From: Microvelia longipes
Lineage: Eukaryota > Arthropoda > Insecta > Hemiptera > Veliidae
Assembly (NCBI GenBank): GCA_018340805.1
Contig: JACMZG010000008.1
Coordinates: forward strand, 25,377,644 to 25,441,643
Length of the DNA: 64,000 nt
Direction of reading: 5' to 3'
The notes under the pieces: generated by a model
Seen by the model: only the letters and a program-made list of their open reading frames with translations
What the model was told of the DNA's origin: nothing
The model's database searches: none
Translations under genes and position numbers: made by a program
Shown here: positions 24,051 to 36,141 of the stretch, piece by piece
Layout: every line of letters starts with the position of its first letter
Position numbering within the stretch: the stretch's first letter is position 1

Positions 24051-25764
24051 TAATGTAAACAAATCAAGTTTATGACTAATACATTTGAAAATTCGAAGAC
24101 CACTTGTTTTTTCTAAGCGGCAGCACACTCTTCAGTAAACTAAGTACATAAGGAACTAAGGATAGGATTTTTTTATTAATTTTTCAAAACACTGATTTAA
24201 ACAGCTTTTAAATGCATTGTAAGAGAATTAGAAGGATTCTAAACAGGTGGTCCAGTGTTTCGCGATTTTCGAAATAGGTTCTTTAATATTCCGCACTATT
24301 TTAAAGCTTAGTTACTTATATAAGAGCGCATTTCCTTTAGTACATGAGTACGAGCAACAATTGATTCTAACATTTTATAAGCAAGAAAATGGTGTTAGCA
24401 CGGAAACACGTGGCTTAGTAGTTTTATATAATCATTGCGATTGACATTTAGATACGATTGAGAACTACCTGAGTTTCTTTCATGAGGCCCAAAATATAAA
24501 AACATGGCATACTCAAATTTAATGATTTTCTATAATTTTTGTGGTTTTTTCGACTTTTTAACTTAAAATAATTCGAAAGTTTGAAGACTAAGAAGTTTAA
24601 GAAAATAATTAATGTGTGAAACTTTTTTTAGATACTGAATTTATCGTGAAATGGATGTTAATATGACCAAAGGCATCTCAATATTTTGATTAGCGTCAGG
24701 ACTTTTGCAGAGGGAAGCTAAAAGTCTGAGAGAGGGCAATTTTGACTGCTTGGTTAGGGGCGTCAAAAATGTGTACTCTCAATGCGGCTCACCAGAGGGG
24801 CAACGGGGAGAAATGTTTCTGCCTCTGAGGTAAAATTTAAGTATTAGTCCATCTGGTAATTATAAGTATGTAACAATATCTATATCTTTATGTTTTTAAT
24901 CATTATTAAATGAATAATTATACTCCTAAATTATCTTCTATGTGTTCGTAATACATATTAAAAATACCCTTAATGATAGCTAAGTTTCCATCCGTTCATG
25001 AATGAATCCGAGCCGCCAACAACACTTGTGTGTTGTGGTCCATCGTTTTAGCCTACAAAGTTCTTTTCTTCTTGAGTTCTCAATCCTTCGATTGGTTTGT
25101 TGCAGCTCTCCAGTCGTCTTTGCTCCTGGCTAGAGTTTTCAAATTATAGGATTGACATTGATACATTAGAACTGCTTTTCTTTGTATATCTTCAATGCAG
25201 TGGTTTTCCATTAACTTATGCCTTTTATGCTGTTCACCAAAATTTTGTTTTATCCTCCTTTAGGGTCTATTCCCGATTGCAAGAGCAAGAGAGTGCCCAA
25301 TCAATTTTAGCTCCTCCGTTTTCTAAGAAACCGCTGTCCAAAAAAATGTATTTCTTATACCGGAAATACGTCGACTATCCCTTGTTCGGGCAACAGTACA
25401 GTCAATAACTGGCACTGAGCACGAAATTTTAGTAAAAGAAAAATGCTTAAGTTTGGTTTTTATTACAAGACAGTTTTCCTTATTTACCAGCATAGCGCTC
25501 CTTAAAGGCATCTCCTTAGAATAGATGCAGTCGAGTCACGTTCCTAACAGACATTTTCTAAACCATAAAAACTATTCCATCGTTAGGTATTTTGAAAAGT
25601 ATTTTTCTCTCGAGTCATTGTTTAAATACTAAAAGTTTTCCGCTTGTTAAGGAGGAACGAGAATAAACTTGTGTCATACTTTTTTTCTTTTTAACTTTGT
25701 ATGATTTAAAATTGCAATAAAATAAAAAAATCAGGAGCAAGATACCTCAGTATAATTCCTCACA
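24051..25764. other. Gene-free stretch
   Basis: 24640-24830 is less AT-rich and unclassified. 25015-25420 has an open frame at 25097-25408 with no recognisable product, signal peptide or splice context. No other feature is supportable. Confidence 0.35.
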
Positions 25765-26080
25765 ACTTTAGACTCGCTATGCTAGTCCTTTAGAATAACG
25801 TGATTATTCAAAACTTTACAAAGTATTAATTCGGTCTCGCTGCGCTCTACCTCAGAGTAAAATGGTTATCCTAAGTCTAGGGTTTTATGACTTCAGACTC
25901 CCTACGCTTGTCCTCAGAATGTCAAAATTAACCTAAGGTGGTATTACTTAGCCTCGCTGTGCACGATCTAAGAATAAAGTGGTTGTCCGAAGTCTAGCGT
26001 GATTTAAACTTCATTCAGAATGATATGTTTACCTAAAGCTTAGGGTGGTATTACTTCGGCCTAATATTGACTAATTCGTA
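25765..26080 (+). repeat. Family F tandem repeat
   Basis: Repeated units carry 'tcggtctcgctgcgctctac', 'gactccctacgcttgtcctc', 'agcctcgctgtgcacgatc' and the linker 'taagtctagggttttat'. The unit length is about 75-95 bases and at least four units are visible. Confidence 0.65.
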
Positions 26081-26236
26081 AAATATTAAGCTGGATGGGT
26101 AGTATTAAATCCTTACAGGCAAACATAAAATAAAATAAAAAATATTAAATAATAAAGAGTTACCAAATTTAGCGTAGCTGAAGCTGCAGAGAACTGTTGG
26201 ACACGATAACACTGCAGCTATAAACACAATCCTCAC

Positions 26237-26268
26237 CACCAACATTGTCTACATAATAACATTCTAAC
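26237..26268 (-). other. Candidate short upstream exon
   Basis: On the minus strand an acceptor-like TCTTGATTCCAG precedes a frame LECYYVDNVG, and a donor-like GTGAGG follows it. The exon would end in phase 1, matching the phase-1 acceptor of the exon at 21635-22185; the shared codon would be GAA. Exon size (32 bases) and lack of any earlier exon make this weak. A second donor-like site (GTAACT) lies near 26163, after an in-frame stop. Confidence 0.2.
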
Positions 26269-26280
26269 CTGGAATCAAGA

Positions 26281-28590
26281 AAAAAAAATAAAGCAACTTA
26301 GTGAGATCTTATATAAAGCCTTTGCCTAAGATCTTAACAAATATCAATACCTACTTATATAGTTGATATTAAAGAAATCAGTATTAAAAAAAGTCTCGAT
26401 AACACAAAAACAGTCTAGCAATGCTATAGTCACTTTGGTTGAACAAAGAATATATAGGAAAAAGAGAAGTAACTCTCAGATATAAAGTATAACTATAGGA
26501 AAGATAGCTATTTACTATCTTTATAAACGGATAGCTTATTAACGGCTTTTTTATCGGCGTAAAAAGGCGTTTCAACAGTTCTTCAGTTATTGATTTCTCA
26601 AGTTTTCCTAAGCAGAATTAAATGTAAAGACTTAAGTAAAATTTAATTACAATAAGGAAAACAAAACTTTAATTCAATTTATGAAATGAAAATAAACATC
26701 TGGTGTTGAGGTTTTGTTGGATCAACTTTTAGGAATTGATTTAATTTTAAACGACTAAATAGACTGATCAAAACTCCAGGATAACATGTATAGAAAATAT
26801 GAAATGCTTACAAATTTTTTTTAAAATCATTACAAATTTTTCCTTTAACGGTTGTTATGTTGTTGTTGCCTAACGGTTGTTACTTCCTCATAACAATTAC
26901 GATTTGTAAGTCAAAATACTGCTACTGAAAAATACCTAATAGACCTATTAGAGCCTTCTACTACTAATAGACTTCTACTGCTAGAACTACTATTATCAGA
27001 GGAAAAAGGTCCCTGATTCTCATTTCCTTTACTCAAGTTCAAGCGAACTTAAATAAACTTGATTGCTCTAACATCAATGTTACTTAAGCAAGTTTGTTTT
27101 AATAAAACTAGGATAAAATAAGACAAAGATCTTTAACTAAAATAAAATTTCTTTCTTAATTTATAATTTTTTTGCATAGACCCTGAGCTTCAGACCTTGG
27201 AAACCCAGAGGTTTCCAAGTTGTTTGGCGATTCTTTTTCAAAAGATTCAAGAGACTCAAGCTATTTTTTAAAAAATACGCTTTTTTTGTCCCAAAAATGT
27301 CACTATTAACGTTTAGAAGAAGGCTCTTTTTTATAACCTGTTGTTTGGTATTAATTATTACTTGTTATTTCATTATTATTTTTATTACATAGTATTTTGC
27401 CATATAGTATATTTAACAAATGTTAATCACGTGAGAGGAATCTCGTCAACCTAGAATTGACAGACTAGGATAGCAGGCAGAAATGTATTTATATTTCATT
27501 ATTAACAATGAATATATTAAAATTTTTATTTGATATATTTTTAACTAAAAAACTCTTTCTTATTTTATTATTTTAGCCAGAAATATTTGACAAGTATCAG
27601 TGATTCCTAATCATTAAATCCCGACTCACTGATTGGGAACCACTGAATTAACCGGCTTTGTATATGAAAAATAGAACTAATTTTTATTAGAAATGACAAT
27701 GTACAGAAATTATAATAAAATGTAAAACTTAAAAAACTTTACTCACAGATCACAAGTTATCTCTTATGAATCCTTGAGAACAAGTTTAAAAGTATAAAAC
27801 TTTTATAAAACCAAATATCTAAAAACTATTAGCTTAGAACGAGTATAATAAAAAACTGAAGTGTTAAGAGTGGCGTAGGCTTTCTCTCACTGTCCTGCAG
27901 GAGCGCATTGTTCCTACCCACCTCCCCACTCTCCAGGATCAGTTTTCCCACATTATCAATAAAAGTCAATTTCCAGAGCTTGTGTTTGATCCGAGTCCCT
28001 CTCGTTTAACAATTACACGGAACTTGACGATCCCGCATAATTTTTACTTTAATTTTTGTATCGACATTGCATAATATAGAGGTTACGGGTTAAACGAATG
28101 TTTCACAGATCAAATAATTTATTTTTTTTAATGTGTAATTTATGTTTACCTAGTTTGTTCATGATGCAAGCTAAAAGTAATTTTGCCATCGTAAAGTATT
28201 GTTCTTTCTTTTTTAACACTCATTTAAAAAGTAAAGGCTGTATAGATCTGTAAACTTATTAAGCATTTATCTTTCATCGTAATATTCATGTTGTTATGTT
28301 CATTGAACCAAATTAACAACATTTTTTTTCCTTTATCCTGTTAAGGATTACAGGATTTTTTTTAAATAAATTCTTTATTTTAACAGAATAATAATACAAT
28401 ACATAGTATAAGAAATTTAGACCTGCACTTTAGATTAATATATAATCTGTGCTGTGCAGGTTGTAATGATTTGTTTGATTATTTATTGTACAGTAAATGT
28501 ACAGACTTAAAATAAGCTATACTAAAATAAGGCAAATAAAGGAGAACAGGGGATGTTGGGATCGACTTCGCTTGGCCTTTTAACATGCCC
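26281..28590. other. Gene-free stretch
   Basis: AT-rich with scattered short inverted repeats (for example 'aaacccagaggttt' near 27205). No coding region, RNA gene or repeat family is recognised. Confidence 0.4.
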
Positions 28591-28594
28591 ATGG

Positions 28595-28603
28595 TTTATA
28601 ATA

Positions 28604-28635
<32 letters not shown>

Positions 28636-29122
28636 TATATATATATTATATATATATAAATGAGCGATCGGATTGATATTAGCACGCATGTGACTTTGCA
28701 TAAGACTAACATATGTGCCAAGTTTTATTTCATTATCAGCATTAGTTCAATTTTTATTGAATGACTTGTGTACGTTTTTTAAAAAATGGGAAATGATCCA
28801 TTTGGGTTGAAATTTTGGTACAAGTGTATATCATTACCTATTAAATAAGTTGAAAAAGTTTCATTTCAATACGACAAGCATATCTATAATTTTTGTTGGA
28901 TCATAAAAATTAAGGACCATTGGACGTGGTCAGTGATATGTGGTGACCGTTGAGAATGATACGGATACATTTGCTATCTAAAGACGAAAGGAGCGAGTCC
29001 GAAGGCATGCGGTATAAATATTGCGAACTGTATTTCTGTTGGGGAACGTAGTCTGAAGCAAGGGTAACGTAGCAAATCTGATGTAATGAGAAAAAGTTTC
29101 GAGGTACCCCTCACCGATTTTT
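28595..29122 (-). repeat. (TA)n array and 5'-truncated family A copy
   Basis: A TA array (about 28605-28658) abuts family A in reverse orientation: 'gcattagttcaatttttat', 'tttttgttggatcat', 'aggagcgagtccgaag' and the terminus 'tttcgaggtacccctcacc'. Confidence 0.65.
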
Positions 29123-29129
29123 TAATATA

Positions 29130-29173
29130 ATATATAATATATATATATTATATATATAAATATAATATATATA

Positions 29174-29236
<63 letters not shown>

Positions 29237-29314
29237 CTTACGAATGAATCAGGATAAGGCTTAAGCCTTATTCTGATTCATTCGTAAGTTATGTTCTGAG
29301 GCTGATTCTGTCTA

Positions 29315-29358
<44 letters not shown>

Positions 29359-29410
29359 ATATATATATATATATATAATATATATATATATAATATATAT
29401 ATATAATGTA
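29130..29410. repeat. TA arrays flanking a 60-bp palindrome
   Basis: TA arrays lie at about 29130-29234 and 29318-29406. Between them, 29233-29292 is a palindrome centred between 29262 and 29263 on AAGGCTTAAGCCTT, with one mismatched pair. Family E right-half sequence follows at 29490-29600 ('atcagtgggatggagggg', 'cctcataagcgaa'). Confidence 0.8.
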
Positions 29411-30624
29411 ATTTGCTAAGATAAATAGTAAAAATTTATCTATAAATAGATAAAAGATAAATAATTTGGAATCATGAGGTCAAGCTGAATTAATCAGTGG
29501 GATGGAGGGGCCCACTTCCTTTTTCTTCTTTTAGTCATCCAAGAAACCTCATAAGCGAAATTATTTAATAACAATTTGCTAAAATATGAGGTCTTATGAT
29601 GAATACTGAATATATTTTTTATGTGTCATTCAAAATCATTTTGAATTAAAACTATTCTGCAATTGTCAACGGACAGGCAAAATATTTTATTTGGAATGGT
29701 TAGTTTCTTTTCCAATCATTATTGCATTTCTTACTTTAGCTTTTATTTCGTTTATTATGTGTACCAATTTTACAGGAATATTTAAAAGAAATGCGCCTAT
29801 TTATTTACATTATACACAACACAAAACAATTATCATACTTTTAAAATCAGCTGATAATATTACTATAATAATATTATTGTATTAGTTAGATCAAGTACGC
29901 GAACCTGACTATATATCTTTAAAAATAAAAAAAAATCAATTTTCCTCCCACATTATTTCATACAACCTTTTTCATAGACTAATTTTCTGTCTAAAATTTT
30001 TAAAAGATTTACGTGCTATAACTTGTAGATAAAGTGTAGTTTAGCCCCAAATTATCTGTACCTCTTGTATAATCTATTTTGAATAAAGAATAAAACACAG
30101 ACCTCTGATTCAATACAGGCTGTAATAACAATAAAAGCAGATAAACTCGGTTTTATTTGATTCAGAATTCATTTGAATACATTTTTCCCAATGTGAATTT
30201 TACCCCTCATAGATATGAAATGTATAGGATTTTATTTTATTTTCTTCAATTAATTTTTAATTTGCATATTGTATTTGTTGTTTGCCTTTTGTTTATTAAA
30301 ACGCCTATGCATACACCGAAACGTTTTAACTATTATACTTCAATTGGAATGTATTTTTTTACGTACATATAAAAAAGTTATATTGTTGATTAAACATTTA
30401 AGAACATTTTTATGTGGTATACTCTAGATTTCATTATACCTAAAAAGAATGTTAACTCGATTAATCAACAGGGCGAGATGAAAAATTTTATCTATAAAAT
30501 TGTTGTTTTATTTTATTTTTCCACACTTATTATGGTATAAGGAAAATAGCATTATTTTTCTGTATTGTCAAATAAAAATTGACGTTATGTGATGGGGGGG
30601 GGGGTTACTGATCAAAATTATGAT

Positions 30625-30629
30625 CTGAT

Positions 30630-30696
<67 letters not shown>

Positions 30697-31056
30697 ACAC
30701 ATATATTACACATAATATTTATATATGTTTGTGCGTGAGTGTGTTTGTTTGTGTGTGTGTGTATTCATATGTACAAAATTTTTCCCAAACGTTTCTATGG
30801 GTCACAAAAACGTTCCAACGCTTTTTCAGATCGAAAAGAATCTTGGTACAAATATCAACCTTGCTGATTTCCAGAACCCTATTATTTTTGAAACATGAGT
30901 GACGTCATTAACCTATATAACTTTTTTACACATGTGCCACTGTGTATGGGTAGTAAAAAACGAAGTTTGTTGTTAATTGACATCTATAACATAATGTGAT
31001 ATATGATTGACTAATATATTTGAAAATTGTGGCAGTATGCCACTTTTTGTATATAT

Positions 31057-31119
<63 letters not shown>

Positions 31120-31545
31120 TTACACATAATATTTATATATGTTTGTGCGTGAGTGTGTTTGTTTGTGTGTGTGTGTGTGTGTGTGTATTCATATATGTAC
31201 AAAATTTTTATTCACAGACGTTTCTATGGGTCACAAAAACGTTCCAACGCTTTTTCAGATCGAAAAGAATCTTGGTACAAATATCAACCTTGCTGATTTC
31301 CAGAACCCTATTATTTTTGAAACATGAGTGACGTCATTAACCTATATAACTTTTTTACACATGTGCCACTGTGTATGGGTAGTAAAAATACGAAGTTTGT
31401 TGTTGATTGACATCTATAACATAATGTGATATATGATTGACTGATATATTTGAAAATTGTGGCAGTATGCCACTTATATACACTAGTAATATGACCCACG
31501 AAGCGGACCCAAGCGCTGACGTCGCGTAGCGGCAGAGGCCAATAT
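30625..31545. repeat. Family E copy with a tandem duplication of about 420 bp
   Basis: Unit 1 (about 30625-31046) and unit 2 (about 31047-31476) are nearly identical from the TA array through a (GT)n stretch, 'gtttctatgggtcacaaa', 'ttgctgatttccagaaccc' and 'gtggcagtatgccactt'. They differ mainly in (GT)n and (TA)n length. A GC-rich family E terminus follows unit 2 ('cgaagcggaccc', 'gcgtagcggcagaggcc') to about 31545. Confidence 0.8.
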
Positions 31546-32165
31546 GCCCAAGGATTCTTTTATTTAATTTAGCCTAGAAATTTTAAAGTTTTATATTTTA
31601 TCAGAATGTTTAATACATTCAGATTCTTTGATTAAACACCCAGTTCAACCTATACTTTTTCTAAAGGAGATAAAAAAACACTACAACAGTGGCGTACTTA
31701 GAAAGGTAAGTACCATGCCCAGGAGTAATCAATACCACTACAACCGATAAAATAACTTAAATTTTTTATTATTGGTAATTGTTTTAGTAACCAGCACGTT
31801 TTATTAAATAATACTCACATCATTAAAGGAGCATTAAAGAAGCCCTGTTCTGAAATTGCTTGATGCCACTTCTATGATGATCCGACAAAAACCTTGGATC
31901 ATAATGCAAGCAATATTAAGATGAATCATTTTAATATTGGACAATCAAAATACGTCCACTCATTTATGTTCAAGCAGACACAACCTTTGTTTAAAATTTT
32001 AGGTCGGAATGTGTTAAAAGAATACGTTTAATCAAAAAAGTAGGATCAAATATTTTGTTATTACTACAGGTTTTCCTCGTTACGTAATGTCAAAGAGCAA
32101 AAGGCATAGGTATTAGAATAATTGTGAAGAGAGTGTGCCATGTAATTCCCTTAATAAGAAAATTT
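31546..32165. other. Gene-free stretch
   Basis: 31685-31705 has 'agtggcgtacttagaaagg', a transposon-end-like sequence. Nothing else is recognised. Confidence 0.4.
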
Positions 32166-33072
32166 GGGTACGGGGCACCTCGGAACTTTTCCACAACACA
32201 TCAGATTCTCTACGCTAATCCTCACTACTTAGAACCCGCTTAGCTCGTCCTCAGACTGTACAATTCGCCAAATTTATATTGCAACACATCTTCAGACTCT
32301 CTTTGTTCATTCTCAGATGGTCACTCATCCAGGCACTGACCTACCTTGCTAATGCTTAACTTTTTTGATCCTACAAAACCCATAGATATAATTGCTGTAT
32401 TGAAGCGAAACTTATTTATAAATACTTATTCATTCCGTTAAGAAATACACTTGTTCCAAATTTCAAGTCTCATTAGATTATTTCCCCATTTTTTAATTTT
32501 AAAAAAAAATTTATAATATACAAGTCATTTGACAAAAATTGAACTAATGCTGATAATGAAATAAAAAATGCTACATATGTTGGTCTTATATATATGCCAT
32601 CTTATACATGCCAAATTTAAAACTAAACAAAACAGTTTTACGCGTTTTCGAAATTGTGGCTTAAAACGTACACAACCCATTTAATTAAGCTAATGCTGAT
32701 GAGATGAAACTTGGCACATATGTTAATCTTATATATAGCTACATGTCAATTCGATCATCATTTTTCCGAGATTTATAAACTATCGAACCTTCGCTGTCAT
32801 TTTTGCGCGATCACCTACACCTATAGGCTGATTTTTTACAGAGTTTCAACTCTCTAGCATAAATATAATTGGAACAACGATGATAACAGACACACATACA
32901 TACACTCATACACGCACACACACACACATACACATAGAAAACTTTGTGAAAACCACTCAAGAGGTCTTAAAAGCCCCTTAAAGGAATTCTTCAGAAACAT
33001 CCCGGAATCTGATTTTTTGAAAACACAATACTTTTCTTATATACCTACAGTATAAATGAGGCAAAGTAAAAA
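32166..33072 (+). repeat. Family A interspersed repeat, most complete plus-strand copy
   Basis: It runs from 'ggtacggggcacctcggaac' to 'gaggcaaagtaaaaa'. Internally it has 'gtcactcatccaggcactga', two 'aagtcattt/aacccattt' lipped sub-blocks (a partial internal duplication at about 32515-32720), a (CA)n stretch and 'caatacttttcttatatacc'. It has no coding capacity. Confidence 0.75.
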
Positions 33073-33832
33073 ATTATAAAAACTATTTTATTTTGTCATT
33101 GTAACATAATCGGTAAAAATACACGTGAAAAGAAAGCTCGTGTTTAATAATGTAATTTGACTAATTAAATAAATGAGAGTTAATTCAACTGAATAGTAAA
33201 GAAAAAATATATTGAAGGAAAACTTCCAATGGATTATAAATTGCATACAAAAATAAAATACGAGTATATACTCGTGCTAACTTATTAAAGCTTGCAGTTT
33301 TCTTAGTATTTTGGTCTTTTAGTTATTACGGCCTCGTTGTGAGCGATAATAACACCTCACTTCTACTGAATACTCTCTCTGGTGCTCAGGTTAGGACCTC
33401 GAATTGAGAAATATAACTTCAGAACATCAAGTAAAGGTATAATGAAATATCATATGATTCTTTCCAACACACATCCATCAAATAGCTTTCTTTCAAGTAT
33501 TTATTTATCTCGTAGCGTAATAATGAGTTTTTACGGTATATCTCACAAGCATGACCTCCCGGTATACTAACGCGTATCTTTACGGAGTATTGAAATAAAA
33601 TAGCTGTCTAATGTATATCAGAGATTGCAGCGTCCTTAGATTTGTATACTTGACTTATGACTAGACATTTTCGCTTTCATACTTGTCAAGGATTTTTTCT
33701 TTTTCATTTTAACTTCTTGTATTATTATTTTTTTAAATTTTGAAAAAGATTTGCAATAAGTTACTTGGTATGGTAGTATGAAGAGGAGTGTTATAGTGGA
33801 CTACAAATAGATATTGACTGCAGAGATTTAGA
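33073..33832. other. Gene-free stretch
   Basis: AT-rich. The open frame at 33382-33570 has no recognisable product. Nothing else seen. Confidence 0.4.
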
Positions 33833-33920
33833 CCCGTATTCAAAAACATCTTTCTAACATTTTCCTAACATTTTCCTTAAGGAACAAGGAAAATGTTAGG
33901 AAGATGTCTTTGAATACGGG
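33833..33920. mobile_element. Short MITE with near-full-length inverted repeats
   Basis: About 88 bp. The left arm starts CCCGTATTCAAA and the right arm ends TTTGAATACGGG, with 'acatctt', 'ctaacattttcct' and the inverse inside. The arms are about 35 bp around a short 'ttaaggaac' centre. Confidence 0.8.
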
Positions 33921-34281
33921 CCTTAAAACTAATTATACATACACTTATATACATTCACAACTTCTTGTTATATACATACGAGCTAAATTTATTTTAATGT
34001 ATAAATTCTATACACAAAAATAATTCTAGAGAGAAGGTTCGCAAGGCAGAAACATTTTCTTAGGAATACAGTTTAATGTTTTTCAGGGCTCTGAGTTAAT
34101 AAAATTGTTCCACAATCGAGTTAAGAGCACTCAAACCCAAAAGTTTGCGTTAGCAGGCCTAAATAAAAGGGCAGGGGGCTTAATATATTTAGAAACGACT
34201 TTGAAACATGAATAAGTAAAGTTGCATGCAATACATACTTCATGATATAATTCTATAAGATATTTTAGTGCTAAGCAACTA
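33921..34281. other. Gene-free stretch
   Basis: Nothing recognised. Confidence 0.4.
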
Positions 34282-34745
<464 letters not shown>

Positions 34746-35447
34746 TAATAAAACATAAATGGAGTACAAGATGAATAAACAAATAATAACATCAAAAAGT
34801 AACAGTGCATTGTAATGAACAACGTTTTAACGGCAGGAACAATTATATTCTGCATTCATTTTTGCATCATAGAATAATGTACAGGAAAAACCTCTACTCC
34901 ATGAAAAATACAAAAATTAAAAAAGAAATAATGCAAAGCAACTTAGCGTAACGATAAAAATGCACAGATAACTATGCGAAGGAGGTATATGACATCTGAC
35001 AGTACCATTGAAAAGTGATTGCACCAAGTCATGCAAAATACGGTCATATAAGAGAAAGTATTGTCTTTGTTTTATAATTTCACTTTTAATATGTGGGTTT
35101 ATATATAATATTATTAAAATATAGAATATAAGTTCCTGAGTAATCGTTTACCAATCACAAGGGGAGAGAACTCGTACTCACTTTTTTAATCATGCAATTG
35201 TATGTCATTGTATGTCAATTGTATGTCACTTTCATAATTTTAAAAGTGGTATGTTTATCCTAAAAATCCCAAACTATGAGTTCATCATAATCATTCTCTT
35301 TTAAAAGGTTGTAAGAGAATCTCATACTGCTGTCTGCTAAGTGTCTGCGTCACGCATAAGTCCCGCTGTATTTACGCTAAAGGATTGAAAATTAGTACAA
35401 AAATGTTAACTAAGATCTATTTGTAGCCACAAAGACCCAGCTAAAAT
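34746..35447. other. Gene-free stretch
   Basis: It includes a short tandem of 'tgtatgtcat(t)' at about 35200-35230 and a family A scrap at about 35365-35405. No gene. Confidence 0.4.
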
Positions 35448-35582
35448 TTTTACTTTTCCTCATTATACTATAGGTATAAAGGGAAAGTATTGTGTTTTCA
35501 AATAAATCCGAAACCGAGATGTCACCAAAACTATTAAGTAGTTTTTACAAAGTTGTCTGTCTGTATGTGTGTGTGCGTGTAT

Positions 35583-35629
<47 letters not shown>

Positions 35630-36102
35630 AGTGTACAGCATGCTTCACATATTGTATTACATTCTATTAACGCAGTAAATAGATTTAGTAATAAGAAAGT
35701 TCGCAACCTAGTGATAAAACTAATGGCGAGTAAGTATATAAGAAATCTTAACGTGTAAGATGAATATAGATAATACATAAAGAGTATAAAACTAAACTAC
35801 TTAACTTAAAACTTAGTAACAACAAAAATCAACAAATTGTACCAATGCAGAAGTATTCTCTAACAATGACGTAGAAAACAACATGACCTGACATATAATA
35901 TAAGAATTAAAGCATGACACTGATTCGTTGATTTCTATCATTTATCATCAAACTAGAAATTACACAAAATAGCTAATTATTTGGTTCATTACCAATTATT
36001 ATTCTATATAATAATATTTAACTAAGTCATTCATTATATTATTACGTATATGTTTTATGCTATTTTGATAACTATTTTGATTACTATTGATCTTAATATA
36101 AG

Positions 36103-36141
<39 letters not shown>

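Noticed and set aside
25097..25408. 103-codon plus-strand frame
   Set aside because: Composition and context do not support coding. No homology is recognised and no acceptor/donor pair is placed to use it.
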